This document shows, piece by piece, positions 1 through 10,668 of a stretch of DNA of 64,000 nt. The stretch comes from Lonicera japonica. Taxonomy: Eukaryota > Streptophyta > Magnoliopsida > Dipsacales > Caprifoliaceae. Each line of letters opens with the position of its first letter. The first letter of the stretch is position 1. The stretch lies in assembly GCA_021464415.1 (NCBI GenBank), contig CM038466.1, positions 54,292,013 through 54,356,012 of the forward strand, written 5' to 3'. The notes under the pieces were generated by a model. The model worked only from the letters and a program-made list of their open reading frames with translations. It was not told the origin of the DNA and ran no database searches. The position numbers and the translations under genes were made by a program.

Positions 1-178
1 CCATTTCAAGTCTTTTTGGTAGAGATTAAAATTGGTATTATATAACCATTCAGACTACAATATTCACATTAAGAGGTGGAGAGTTCCTGAATGATTTAGA
101 AGCATTAGGCATATTAAGAAGTTACTTTTGATTTTTTAAACTACGTGTTAAAATTGTGTATGATTTTTATTTAACAAG

Positions 179-385
179 CTTGTTTACAAGGTGAACAAAA
201 ATTGAAGGATTTTGATATTGAACGCGAAGCAAAAGGGGTTGATAAGGTAGTGAAGATAAATTTTAAGGCGATTGTTAAGGATAAAAGTTTAGAGATTCGT
301 TTTCATTATGCTGAAAAAGGAACAACGGCAGTCCTGATGAGAGGAATATATGGTCCTCTTATATCTGCTATATCTGTTAAATCTG
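179..385 (+). pseudogene. Orphan malectin-domain exon of an LRR receptor-like kinase
   Basis: Seen: the translation runs LQGEQKLKDFDIE, then EAKGVDK, IRFHYAEKGTTA and YGPLISAIS, followed by a good splice donor (G|GTAAGT at 385/386). A pyrimidine-poor AG acceptor is possible at 177-178; an in-frame stop at 172-174 lies just upstream, so the exon cannot extend further. Known: this series (LKDFNIE, EAGG, IRFYWAGKGTT, YGPLISAISV) is typical of the malectin-like domain of plant LRR-VIII receptor kinases such as the At1g53430 and At1g56140 group, where it lies outside the membrane and is thought to bind carbohydrate. Inferred: no LRR exons, transmembrane segment or matching kinase exons follow in the next 3 kb, so this is a fragment, or the gene lies mostly left of the window. 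The kinase remnant at 3.9 kb is WAK-type, not the partner expected. Confidence 0.6.
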
Positions 386-2500
386 GTAAGTAATGCTTTT
401 TGTAATATTAGCCTACCCACTGATAATTATAATATACATTTTGATTTGAATAAAGAGAAAAAATGGGCAAAAAAGAGGATTTTTCCTCTTTTCTTACCCA
501 AGATCAGTTCTTCATTCTTTGTGATATATATATATATATATATATTTAAAGTTTTATATACATTGAGTGATTTGTTTGTTTTTGGTTATTATTTGTGTTA
601 TTGATGCTCCATAAACTCCAGCATTTCAAAATTGAGAAACCAGGTTCTATGCAATATAAGTAAAGAGAAACATACATCGGATTCGATATCTTGTTGTTTT
701 ACTAATTGAGTTCTATTCAACTCATCGAAAATAATCTTGTGGTAGTAACTTCATATTTTAGTCTTACATATGAATATAACTGCATTCAATAAAAATCTGT
801 TGAATTAGTTCTTCTCGTGTGTAGATTTCATGCATCCTGATTATGGCGAACACTTCCTAGATATTTATTGCAATAAGGGAAGTGGTAGTAACTTAATTTA
901 CATTAGGATATGCTAAATAATCCATATGAAAAAAATGCTACTACATCTTAATAAAGAATTAGCAACCGCCATCATCAACTCCCCTCCTAGTTTTACCTGA
1001 CATAAATGGATGCAGCTTGAATTTCTTAGCACACCAAAAATAGTTCCAAAAACAGAAATGTATGCAGGTTGAATTCAAATTAAACCAAGATTAGTTCATA
1101 ATCGATTCCTCTAAAGAGTATTAAGCACATACAGAACTAACCAACATATTTAAATTTTAGAAAAGCAACAAGAAACCTCATCAATGTGTTCGTTTTTACA
1201 TAGGCCATCTAAGAAGAAACATCTGCCAATTTGCTCTAGTATTTCGTACTGCTCCATGTAGAAATCTATTAGTGGCCTTCACAGGTACAATGTCATAATA
1301 ATGTCATCTCTCTCTATATATATATTGATATATACACAAGTTTATGTGAAAATGTCATTTTCCCCACCTAACATTCATGTATATATTTTTGCTATAGAAT
1401 ATAATTTTTACTGTTATTTTGTTCTTTAGCTTGACCTTGATTCAAGTGTATGTTAGTATACTTCATAAATTAGGATTATTGTAAATTTTCGTTGTTACTC
1501 GGTCAGTAATTAGGATTGAAGTGTATCTGATGGGTTTAGATAGTGACCGGTGCCCAGTGTATTATATGTTTATTTGAAAACTGATGAACTTGACCAAAGT
1601 TAGTTCCTTTTTTTTTTCTTAGTTCTGAATTTTTAAACACTCCCATTTTTAGCAATTATGTATCCCTTTGTGTGTATCTATATTTGTTTAATGTACTTAT
1701 AGAGTACATTCAGGGGCAGAGGGAGGAATTAGATTCGGGGGCAAAATAGCTGCTATACATAAAGATCTGGCTCAGTACATTATTATTCAGTCTGCCTTAA
1801 TTGTGGAATTTGCGTTACTAGGTGCATGCATATAATTTTTTTCAACAGCAGCATTTTCCCACATTTCAAAATTCCAAATCACACGTCTATAATTATTTTG
1901 CAAGTCGTGCATTTACAAAAAAGATTTATCATCTTTTTCAGAATCTTAAATTATTTTTTGGATTCTTGTAATAGTTTTTTTTAATGAGAAAAAGGATTTT
2001 GACGGTTCTTGTTTCCTTTTTCTTTCATAATAAGTGAACATGATGGCTTTATTTTTCGATTAATGCTAGAGACCTTAACTAGGAGCTGTAATTTCTTATG
2101 GACTAAAGTGTTTCTTTGTATAACTATATAAAAGAAGAATTTCTTTGAAATAGTTATTCTTGGTTTTTGCTACAATTGATTGTTCTTGGCTACACCTATT
2201 GCTCACAATTGTACATTGCTATAGCAATAGACCCACCCTTGTTTCTCCCTTCTTTTTTTCTCTCAAATTTTATTATTTCCTTCTGCTCGCGTGGTTTATT
2301 TAGAGCTTCAGTGAAAGGTCATTTTTTCTGAGTGTTTATAGCATTTGCTCCATCGGTTAATCTTCCAACTCTCTTGTCTCAGGTATTTGACAAAGAAGCA
2401 AGAGAATTTAGTAACAAAGGAATAATTTAACAATTCTTGACATGTATACATGCAACCTAAATAGAAAATATTAATGCTATAAGCAAATCTTATAATGTAC
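386..2500. other. AT-rich stretch without a recognisable gene
   Basis: No coding pattern, splice-bounded exon or transposon terminus is recognisable. It holds a short (AT)n run at about 523-546 and a phrase of the plant-repeat type near 1710-1745 (GGGGCAGAGGGAGGAATTAGA). Part may be intron of the preceding gene or the interior of the CACTA element, whose left end was not found. Confidence 0.5.
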
Positions 2501-2584
2501 CTCTTCAATTGCCCTCTCTTTGAGATGCTCAATATACTTCAATGCCTTGATTTCTGCATTTGCATATCCCAATTCCCTATCTTC
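2501..2584 (-). pseudogene. Orphan MAP70-like exon (28 codons)
   Basis: Seen on the minus strand: acceptor TTTTTGCAG ends at 2585, a 28-codon phase-0 exon follows, then donor GAG|GTACAT at 2501/2500. The peptide contains EDRELGYANAEIKALKY and HLKERAIEE. Known: plant microtubule-associated protein 70 (MAP70) has a coiled-coil stretch of the form DRELGEAHAEIKALR followed by ERAREKAVEEL, which this matches in order and spacing. Inferred: a captured or decayed MAP70 exon. The next MAP70 coding block (conserved LKLTESLLESKNLEIKKIN type) is not visible downstream on the minus strand, and no upstream exon was found. It lies close to the CACTA transposon tail, and CACTA elements are known to capture gene fragments, so it may be transposon cargo. 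The alternative is an unrelated coiled-coil exon. Confidence 0.5.
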
Positions 2585-2784
2585 CTGCAAAAATGAAGAC
2601 ATGCATTTGTAGTAAAGGTAGGAAATTGAATACTTGAAGGTCGAATATCATCATTAAATTAAGTTAGTAAACCCAATAGCCATCTTGATCAACCATTTAT
2701 TTTGGGAAAATATGTGATAATACATTAATTAATTCATACAAGTACATAACACTATAATTTTCTTTTTAATTTGGATTATGGTAG

Positions 2785-3045
2785 CCCTTTAGATTAATAA
2801 CTGGGTGCAAGATTGGTGCAACGAGAGGGACGACGGTCTTTGTCACAGGAAGATCAAGCTTAAAGGTGCCTAAGGGGAGAGGTGGAGCACGAGCGCTTGC
2901 TTCTGAGTTGATCTTGGCGGAGCTTCAAGTAGCGAAGGATTGCATTCGCCAGCTTGAAGGACAATATGCAAATATTCATGAGATCATGAGGCAGCTTAAG
3001 GAGACTCGTGAGGCAGAGACTAGTTCGAACACCGGTCAGAGATGA
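2785..3045 (+). CDS. C-terminal exon of a CACTA-associated protein (partial)
   Basis: Seen: the frame is open from 2785 to a TGA at 3043-3045. It encodes a basic patch (TGRSSLKVPKGRGGARA), then a helical segment containing SELILAELQVAKDCIRQLEG and IMRQLKETREAE, and a polar tail ending SNTGQR. The second half has a heptad-like leucine/isoleucine pattern consistent with a short coiled coil. Known: proteins of plant CACTA elements (PF03004 type) often end in such a charged helix. Inferred from position: the last exon of the transposon-encoded protein, immediately upstream of the subterminal repeats. The true acceptor site is uncertain, because stops at 2767 and 2782 block the frame upstream and no strong acceptor is obvious. 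It could instead be the tail of a captured host gene. Confidence 0.45.
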   Translation, partial: PFRLITGCKIGATRGTTVFVTGRSSLKVPKGRGGARALASELILAELQVAKDCIRQLEGQYANIHEIMRQLKETREAETSSNTGQR

Positions 3046-3364
3046 ACTTGTTTATTTAACCAAATTTGTACTTTCGCGACTTTTGTAATTAGACTTGTAT
3101 TTTTGTGAACAAGTTTTCTATGTTATAAGTGAGCTACATTTAATGTTTGTATGTTGTTTGTAAATTATACATTTGTATATGTCTTGACTTTCAATGTGAA
3201 CACTTGTTGAAATCGTATTTGTTTGAATTACAAGTTTGGTTGTGAATTAGTTTGAATTGCAAGTTTGGTTGTGAATTAGTTTGAATTGCAGGTGTGAATT
3301 GATTTGAATTACAAGTTTGACAAACCTGCAGGCTGGTTAAATTGCACATTCTAGTTGAATGGTA

Positions 3365-3870
3365 ATTTTTCACTTAAGCGGCTGACATAGCCAATGTTAA
3401 TGGCTTAAGTAAACTCACTTAAGCGACTAGCAAATATTTGTTCGTCTCTTAAGTGACCAACCATAAGAGACTGACAAATCCATTGTTTGTCGCTTAAGCT
3501 GCGTAACTTAAGAGACTTACAAAGCTTTATTAGTCGTTTAAGTGAGTTCACTTAAGCCACTAACATTGGCTATGTCAGTCGCTTAAGTGACCGAGTTTAA
3601 GAGACTGATAAAGCCATCATTAGTCGCTTAAAATGGCCTAGCTTAAGAGACTGATTATTCCGTCAGTTGCCTAAGTCTTAAGCGACGGAGTTTGAGTCCG
3701 TCATTTAAGAGTTTCCTAAGTGACGGACTCATATTTCTCAGTCGCTTAAGAGCTGTTGCCACTCAGCTTACACGACTATACTTAAGCGACTGACAATTAG
3801 TCGCTTAAGACTTAAGAGACTGAGAAGAGGTCTTAAGCGACTATGTGAATCAGTCTCTTAAAATCTTTTA
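3365..3870 (+). repeat. CACTA subterminal repeat array
   Basis: About 500 bp packed with variants of CTTAAGCGACTGA and its complement TCAGTCGCTTAAG, at irregular spacing and in both orientations, so the region can fold on itself. Such arrays are the binding sites of CACTA transposase. The last copy lies about 20 bases from the terminal TAGTG. Confidence 0.6.
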
Positions 3871-3880
3871 TCAGGTAGTG

Positions 3881-4632
3881 TCGGGAAATTCATCAACGAG
3901 CGCGTCATCCTTTCTCATATAAACCATGTAAATGTGGTGAAATTGATAGGTTGTTGTTTGGAGACAAGAGTACCCTTACTTGTTTATGAAATTATCTCTA
4001 ATGGGACCCTTTCTGAGCATATCCACAACAAAATTCGTGCAAGTTCACTTTCTTGGGAATTGCGATTGAAGATAGCTGTGGAAAGTGCATAAGCAATTGC
4101 TTATATACACTATGGAATTTCTACGCCAATCATTCATAGAGATATAAAGAGCGTTAACATACTACTAGATGATGATTGTACGCCAAAAGTATTAGACTTT
4201 GGAGTTTCAAGATTAGTTCCTCTTAATCAAACTCAGTTAACTACATTAGTCCAAGGTACGTTTGGATACGTAGATCCAGAGTACTTTCATTCAAGTCAAC
4301 TTACTAAGAAGAGTGACGTTTATAGCTTTGGAGTAGTTCTTGCTGAACTATTAACAGGAAAGGAGGCTCTTTCTTTTGATAGATCCGAGGAAGATAGAAA
4401 TCTTGCGACTTATTTTGTTTCGTCAATGAAAGATGATCGCTTGGTTGAAATTCTTGATGATAAGTTGGTAAAAGAGGCAAATATTGAGCAACTTAATGAA
4501 GTCGCTATGCTAAATAAACAGTGCTTAAGAGTGAATGGTGAGGAAAGGCCTACTATGAAAGAAGTAGCGGTGAAACTAGAGGTAATTAGGGATACCAGCA
4601 AGCATTCATGGGCACACGACTACATATTTTAA
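3881..4632 (+). pseudogene. Wall-associated-kinase-like (WAK/WAKL) kinase C-lobe, interrupted
   Basis: Seen: one frame from [18 protein letters not shown] through [16 protein letters not shown], the catalytic loop IIHRDIKSVN (HRD at 4135-4143), DFG (4195-4203), QGTFGYVDPEYF, and LTKKSDVYSFGVVLAELLTG to GEERPTMKEVA and a TAA ending near 4632. No frameshift is present, but a TAA stop at 4090-4092 sits where the family has a glycine (ESAGALAYLH type). Known: this motif series is characteristic of plant WAK and WAK-like receptor kinases, serine/threonine kinases tied to the cell wall. The ATP-binding P-loop, the VAIK lysine and all extracellular parts are absent, because the frame begins directly after the CACTA terminus at 3880. 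Inferred: a pseudogene broken by that insertion plus one nonsense mutation. Confidence 0.85.
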
Positions 4633-5947
4633 TACTTAAAAATAGGAGAAGTTTCTTAGCCATAGTGTACCTTAGGATGAGGGCAATTGTTATGCGATTA
4701 TGATGGCATGTGAGAAATAATGTTAGGGTCATTCGAGTTAAGATGATGAGAATTATCAATTTTCTTAGAGTTAATTGTATTTGTAATGTATTGGTGCTTT
4801 TCGTTTCAAGAGATCTAGGTAAACTAAAGTGTGAATGTGTTATTTCATTTAGCTTTGTGACTAATTAATGTGCGAACACGTAGCGTATGTCCATAATTAT
4901 ATAGTCATGATGGATCTTGTTTAATTGATCTTGATTAGTAGATTTTAAATATTTAATTTTTATTAAATTTTGAATTTTTTATTTTAAGTTATGGCATTTT
5001 TAACGTAGACAAAATTATTAGTATGTGAGAATTTATTGTGCGTATATTATTGGTGTAAGTGTTTTAACTTTAATGTGACATCTTAATGTGTGTATAAAAC
5101 TCATCCAATGGTATAGAACTAACGCACACCATAACATGTGTATTTTTAATCATTAGATTTTTATACTTTTTAGAGAAAATTTTGGTCAAATATGGTGTTT
5201 TATAATATAGAGATGTATATGGTTTGGCATGCAATCAGGATTATTGGATTGGATTTGATTTTGTTAAGATGTGTTGGATTTGTTAATTCTAGAAGTTTGG
5301 TTACTTAAATCTCTATGACATATAGTTAAGAAGTCATTAGCTACTTTAGAGGAAAACAAATTGAGCAAATAATTAGTGTGTACAATGGAGACATGCTAAA
5401 TGAAATCCCTTGGGCTAGCTTACTATTTTAGATTTTATTCCTTTTTTGATATATAAGTTTTTAATTATTTGATTGTTGACAAATTAGCTGTTGTTAATTT
5501 AATCCGATTTATACAAGACATAATTAATAGGACCTCGAGCATTTTGGTAATTTTAGTGCTAGCGTAGCAGTTCTTATACAATCTGTTCTTTACTTATCAC
5601 GGAGAAGGACAATCATGTCAAAGCCATAAATGAAAAGTAATTTCTATTATTTTTGTAGTTAGTTTGTGTGGATTGCTACGTTTTGTAATTATTTTATTTT
5701 TGTTACTTTTGTTAATATTAAGCAAAACTATATCATTTTTGTAATTATCCAATTAAATTTTTTTCGTAAAGAGTAGTCCGCACAACGAACGGTACATCTA
5801 CCACTTTTTTTAGGCATACCAATTCTATATATTTGTATATATACTTGATCAGACACGTTCCCAAAAACATTAAATTATATTTTGTGATGCACGGGTAACA
5901 TATGTGGTATCATCGGACCTTCCACTTGGATGAAATGGCAATCCAAT
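4633..5947. other. 3' flank of the kinase pseudogene, no gene seen
   Basis: AT-rich and non-coding. Its one notable content is a dispersed repeat (annotated at 4890-5160). The remainder up to the copia LTR shows no ORF or termini I can support. Confidence 0.5.
4890..5160 (+). repeat. Dispersed repeat R2, copy 1
   Basis: Shares long stretches, such as AAGTTATGGCATTTTTAA and TTGGTGTAAGTGTTTTAACT, with the segment at about 57,150-57,380 (inverted) and a more diverged copy at 40,050-40,270 (direct). It sits just 3' of the WAK pseudogene. The other copies lack kinase sequence, so this is a transposed repeat rather than gene 3' flank alone. Its class is unknown. Confidence 0.5.
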
Positions 5948-6109
5948 TGTTAGCAAAAATTGTTCATTATTTCCATATATTATAGTTGACCTTGTACATC
6001 CATATTTAGAAGACTGTGTTGTGTATTAATTCAGAGATATTCTCCTTCCTTATTCCGTATCATAATATACAATACATTTTCATCTCTCTTTTCTATTCAA
6101 TCTTTAACA
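5948..6109 (+). repeat. Putative 5' LTR of the decayed copia element
   Basis: Begins TGTTAGCAAAAATTG and ends TTTAACA immediately before the primer-binding site, about 162 bp. The right edge is well supported by that site. The left edge is chosen from the TG start only, because no second LTR is available for comparison. Confidence 0.45.
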
Positions 6110-6121
6110 TGGTATCAAAGG
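6110..6121 (+). other. Primer-binding site, tRNA-iMet type
   Basis: TGGTATCAAAGG lies directly after the LTR end. It differs by one base from the usual copia site TGGTATCAGAGC, which pairs with the 3' end of initiator methionine tRNA. Confidence 0.65.
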
Positions 6122-6704
6122 CTTGATCTTCTTGCCATCAAAACCTACAACCTCGATCCACATCCTCGTATCACATCAGCCTTAATCAACTCCTACCTTC
6201 ATCTTTTAATCCAAAAGTCTAAATCATTATATCAATATCACCATCCCGGATACACATTGTTCAAACTTCCAAGCACCAAAACCATCACTCAAACCTCAAT
6301 CCAGTCAAATCAAATCTATGAAAGTCCAACCCATTGCTCCAAAACCATCACCCCAGATCTAAATAACTATTACCAGAATCTACAGCTACCAAGATCCAAC
6401 CACTACCACCCAAAAACCACCACTATCAAATCCAAATGAACTCCAATCATTACAAGTCAACATCATCATGTTCATCTCACTGAGATGATTCTAGTTGTTT
6501 ATAAACCAACCCAAAAAACCTCTCACGAGCCGATCGTAGAGGACGCTACCTTTCACGACTAATCCACGCGTCTAGTCCAAAACCATAATCCACGCCAAAT
6601 GCCACATCATCATTGACCACGAGACGTCAATGTTGTCTGCTACGTGTTAACCGCATCAACCTTTAAATCCACGTCGCCTGCCACGTCAGCCTTAATCCAA
6701 ACCT

Positions 6705-6880
6705 TTTAGTTATTTACATTTTAACCCCAGACTTTCCTTTTATTTCCATATTGACCCCATAATTTCCAGTTATTCTCACATTAACCCCAAAGTTTCTAGT
6801 TATTTCTAAATTAACCCCAACTTTTTAGTTATTTCCAAATTAACCCCAAACTTTCCAGTTACTTCCAAATTTATCCTAGA
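6705..6880 (+). repeat. Tandem array of about 31-bp units
   Basis: About six imperfect units of the form AGTTATTTCCAAATTAACCC plus CAAACTTTCC lie in the leader/gag region of the decayed copia element. Units differ by small substitutions and indels. There is no coding sense, and it probably arose by slippage. Confidence 0.6.
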
Positions 6881-6929
6881 CTGTCTCTAGGGCCTCAGGA
6901 CTATCCAAAAATCACTCAACCCATCTCCA

Positions 6930-7806
6930 TCACTCTTAATAGGCTGGACTATATTCATTAGGCTCAGGCAATGATTAGTTTCCTTCAGGTTCGTCAAGTT
7001 TGGCGAATTGTTATTGGAGAATTAAAGGAACAGGAACAAAAGAAAAATAAATCTGATGAAGAATTTGTAGAACGAAAAGACAATGGATAGGAAACAATGG
7101 TGATATCATCAATTGGAGTCATAATACCTCAATTCCCGCCATCAGTTAACAATTCGGGCAATTTTCTGCGGGAAAGGAAGTTTGGAACTTGATAAAAACC
7201 CGGTACACCAGAAAAGACCCTGTTCATTAATATTAACTTTTGACTGCTCTACATTCCAATAGGCAACAATTTGATTAATCCATTGATGAATCTTTATTCG
7301 AGATGCAAGCCATATGAGATAAGTTGGATCTTTTCGAACTTATCTGCTTATGACCCCAAGACGCTGCCAAATTTGATATATACAAGAACCAACAACAAGT
7401 GATGATACTATAAGAACAAGTGGTGATACTTCTCATAACTCTTCATGATCGCTTTGAACATGTTCAGGCTTCTTTCCTACATCGCCATCCTCTACCAACT
7501 CTTAAATCTACTGCCACTGTATTTCATTTTGAAGAAACACGCCTTGGTCCAAATTCTAAGAATTTTAATGTAGTGCTTGCTGTCACTTATTCTAAATCTA
7601 AAAAGATATCAAATGATAAATTTGAGAAATCATCAAACGAGAGCACATATTGCCATGCAACTACTCATACGCTGCTATACTATCCCAAACGAATTTGTAA
7701 GTTATGCCGCAAGCTCAATCCAAAACATTATGGTTCTAATTCCTACAAGAATCCTACCAAACAATTCAATACCAAAACTGTCACTGTTGTTGCTGCCACT
7801 CCATAA
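6930..7806 (+). pseudogene. Copia gag remnant
   Basis: Seen: fragments reading QAMISFLQVRQVWRIVIGE and KEQEQKKNKSDEEF, then a frame from 7420 to 7806 with RFEHVQASFLHRHPLPTL and a poorly preserved zinc knuckle (CKLC...H...) near 7690-7750. Known: copia Gag has a UBN2-type N-terminal region and a C-x2-C-x4-H-x4-C knuckle that binds RNA. Here the second half of the knuckle is lost, and stops interrupt the region between about 7090 and 7200. Inferred: a dead gag coding segment. Confidence 0.5.
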
Positions 7807-7839
7807 TCACCTAGTCCGATTCCTTCTATCACCAATAAT

Positions 7840-9130
7840 GACCTTGTCGAAATGTTGAAAAAGGTTTTATCTGGCCCATTGAATGCAATGTTTGCCACTT
7901 CAGGCAACTCTTGGTATTTTAATTATGGCTTCTGCAACCACTTGACCCCTGATTCCACAATCTTTCTTTCTAAATACTCTACCCCACACACATCTTTACT
8001 TGAACTGCTAATGGGTCTCAGTAACAAACATTGGACCAGTATCTACATCCAATTTATCTCTTCCATATACATTTCATAAACCTAAGCTGATTATTAATTT
8101 TATATGATCCAGGCCTAAATATTATTTTTCCTATTTCTGGTTATCATGTACAGGATCCACGGCCGAGGAAGGTTATTAGGATATATTGGTTGTAAAGTTG
8201 GTTGCATGTTCGAACTTGTTCGTCTACGTATACCACCAAATTTTACCATCTCCAATCGCTCTGCTGCTCCTGGCCTTTCTACCTTATCTCTGGAACTTTG
8301 GCATTTCGGGATAGGTCATGTGTTTGTCAATAGGCTAAGGTCTTTTACATCTGCTGGTAAATTAGGAAAAGTGAACTCAGAAAGTGTTTATTGTTTGCCT
8401 TGTCAATTTGGAAAACAACATGCATTATCTTTTGATAAAAGTGATTATATTTCATCTACACGTTTTGATCTTACGCACTCTAATGTTTGGGGATTGTCCC
8501 TTTATATCATCATGGGGGGATCCAAATACTTTATTATTTTCATAAATGATTACACTCGATTCACCTAGATGTATCTCATAAAAACCTTTTTTGAACTACC
8601 ACAAATTTATTATAAGTTTGCTTAAATGATCTAAACTCAATTTTCTCACCCAATTAAAATATTCCGTGATGATAATGCCATGGAATACAAAGAAACCAAC
8701 TTTTTCAAGTTTTTGCATCACCAACGAACAATTTCTCAATAATCATGTCCTAGTATCTCCTAATAAAATGGCTGTGCTAAACGCAAATATTGTCATATTC
8801 TAGACACTCTCTGAACGCTCCCCATATCCAGTGGGTGTCCCGAACATTTTTGGGGGAAAGAAGCTCTTAGACGTCTACACCATTAATCATCTCCATATTT
8901 CTGCCTCAAAACCAATCTCCCTATGAAAGGCTATAAGGTAGCCTGTGAAACTATAATCTTCTGAAATTTTTTGGGTGCGTCTGTGTTGTCTTGCTCCAAC
9001 CCCATGAACAAACCAAACTCAAAGTTCATTCTCGTCTCTGTTACTTTTTAGGGTATTGTATAGAACATAAAGGTTACAGGTGTTGGGATCCTATTTCAAA
9101 ACGACTTCGTGTATCTTATCATGTCATATT
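7840..9130 (+). pseudogene. Copia protease and integrase remnant
   Basis: Seen: WYFNYGFCNHLTPDSTIF around 7911-7970 stands where copia protease has WxxDSGxxxHMT, and the catalytic DSG is replaced by NYG. A GAG-pre-integrase stretch follows (LELWHFGIGHVFVNRL, CLPCQFGKQH) and the start of the integrase core (FDLTHSNVWG, GGSKYFIIFINDYTRFT) ending at a TAG near 8566. Further degraded integrase, with a C-terminal piece containing FLGYCIEHKGYRCWDP, lies around 8990-9100. Known: integrase inserts cDNA into the genome. Inferred: inactive, because the protease active site and much of the D,D-35-E core are broken. Confidence 0.7.
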
Positions 9131-9540
9131 TTTGGAACATAAAATGTTATCATCAATTTTCAAATTCCAGATCACTACTGATACATCTCTTCCAATCTTT
9201 ACTAGCTCTATTGCTAATCTTTATCCCTCCATCTTACATCTCCCATCTTCAACTGCAACAGAAAATCATGAACCAACTACTGAGACTAGTTTATCCAGTG
9301 AACCCCCCATCCACAGAGTTTAGTCTATCCACCACCACTACTCCATTAATTGATCTGTCTTCTGAACCAACAGCGAACTATCCTAATGATGCTGACTTGC
9401 CTAACAACCATATTAACCAACCATCACCTCCTCGTTAGTCTATTCGGGTAAGACATCTACCTCATCATCTTCGTGATTACCATTTTTATTTTACCATATT
9501 CTCGCATAATGAGCCATTTTCTTATAAAGAAACTAGTTCT

Positions 9541-10668
9541 AACCCGTTATGGAAACAAGCTATGTCTAAGGAACTGCAGGCCTTAAAGAAAGCTCAAAAT
9601 TGGGACTTAGTCACCCTTCCCCAAGGAAGGACAATAGTTGGTTGCAAATGGGTTTACAAAATAAAAACTAAATCAGATGGATCCATTGATCGATACAAAG
9701 TCTGACTTGTAGCAAAATATTTTAATTAAGAATACGGAATCGATTATGAAGAAACTTTTGCTCCTACTATTCGATTAACCTCAATTAGAAGTCTTATTTA
9801 TGTTACAGCTGCTAGAAAATTGGACCTACTTTAGATGGATGTGAAAAATGCATTTTTCAATAGCGATTTTTCTGAAGAAATTTACATGAAACCTCTTCCA
9901 GGAGTTTCACATCCCACATCATAAGTTTACAGACTTCGTCGTGCCTTATAAGGTCTCAAGTAAGCTCCACGTGCCTTGTTTGAAAAGTTCAATTATACCG
10001 TTCACAAATTGGGTTTTACCTCTAGTTTTTATAATTACGGGCTCTTTATCAGAAAAACACAGTCTGGCATCACGTTTTTCATTCTCTATGTGGATGATAT
10101 GATCATTACTGTAGATGATCTTTCTGGAATTTCTGAACTTAAAAAATCCCTCAATCGTCATATTGAGATGAAGGACCTTGGTCATCTTAACTAATCGTTA
10201 GGTCTTGAAGTTCTCTTTGATCCTGCTGGTTATTATATTTCGCAGGCTAAATATGCTTCTGACATTCTCACTCGTGTCGATGGAAATGAATCTCTGACTT
10301 ACTCCTCTTAATGGTACTCCCCTAAGTGATGATACTCGGTATCGACAGATAATTGGTTGTTTGGTTTATCTCACTGTCACTTGTCCAGATATTGTTCATG
10401 TTGTCAACATCGTCAATCAGTTCGTCTCTACTCCGCGGTCTACTCATTATTCAGTTGTTCTTTGCATTCTTCATATATCAAAGGGACCTTGTTTTACAGC
10501 CTTCATTTTCCATCCATATCCTCTTTGGAGCTATGTGCCTACTCTAATTTTGACTTTGTAGGAGATCTTATCAATAGACGTTGAACCACAGGGTATACTG
10601 TATCTTCTAGGAATATTTTCTCATATCCTAGCATAGCAAGAAAAAATCGCTAGTCTTTCGATCTAGTG
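9541..10668 (+). pseudogene. Copia reverse transcriptase and partial RNase H remnant
   Basis: Seen: NPLWKQAMSKELQALKKA, GCKWVYKIKTKSDGSIDRYK, YVDDMIIT (catalytic YVDD intact at about 10,087-10,098) and ELKKSLNRHIEMKDLG, with several nonsense codons (for example near 9703, 9727, 9832 and 9922). The connection and start of RNase H follow in other frames (DFVGDLINRR, then HSKKKSLVFRSSV) before homology ends near 10,668. Known: copia RT makes cDNA and RNase H degrades the RNA template. Inferred: non-functional, and truncated by or recombined with the neighbouring R1 repeat. Confidence 0.8.

Larger units (their letters stand above)
2785..3880 (+). mobile_element. 3' portion of a CACTA (En/Spm) transposon
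   Basis: Seen: an ORF tail, a non-coding spacer, then a dense array of direct and inverted copies of a TTAAGCGACTGA-like motif, ending in TCAGGTAGTG at 3871-3880. The reverse complement of that end begins CACTACCTGA, the classic CACTA terminus, and the WAK kinase frame resumes immediately after it. Known: CACTA elements have CACTA...TAGTG ends, subterminal repeats in both orientations and 3-bp target duplications. Inferred: the element inserted into the kinase gene. The 5' terminus and therefore the target duplication (candidate TCG at 3881-3883) cannot be confirmed, because no CACTACCTGA is seen upstream; it is either truncated or starts left of the window. Confidence 0.55.
5948..10668 (+). 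mobile_element. Decayed Ty1/copia retrotransposon, 3'-truncated
   Basis: Order seen: short 5' LTR, an initiator-Met-type primer site, a gag-like region, protease/GAG-pre-integrase, part of integrase, RT and the start of RNase H. All are broken by stops and frameshifts. The element stops inside RNase H near 10,668, where the R1 repeat begins, and no 3' LTR is found. The many disablements in every domain indicate an old insertion. Confidence 0.8.

Noticed and set aside
3365..3870. CRISPR-like regular repeats
   Set aside because: The motif occurs in both orientations with irregular spacing and ends in a CACTA terminus, in a plant genome. It is a subterminal transposon repeat.
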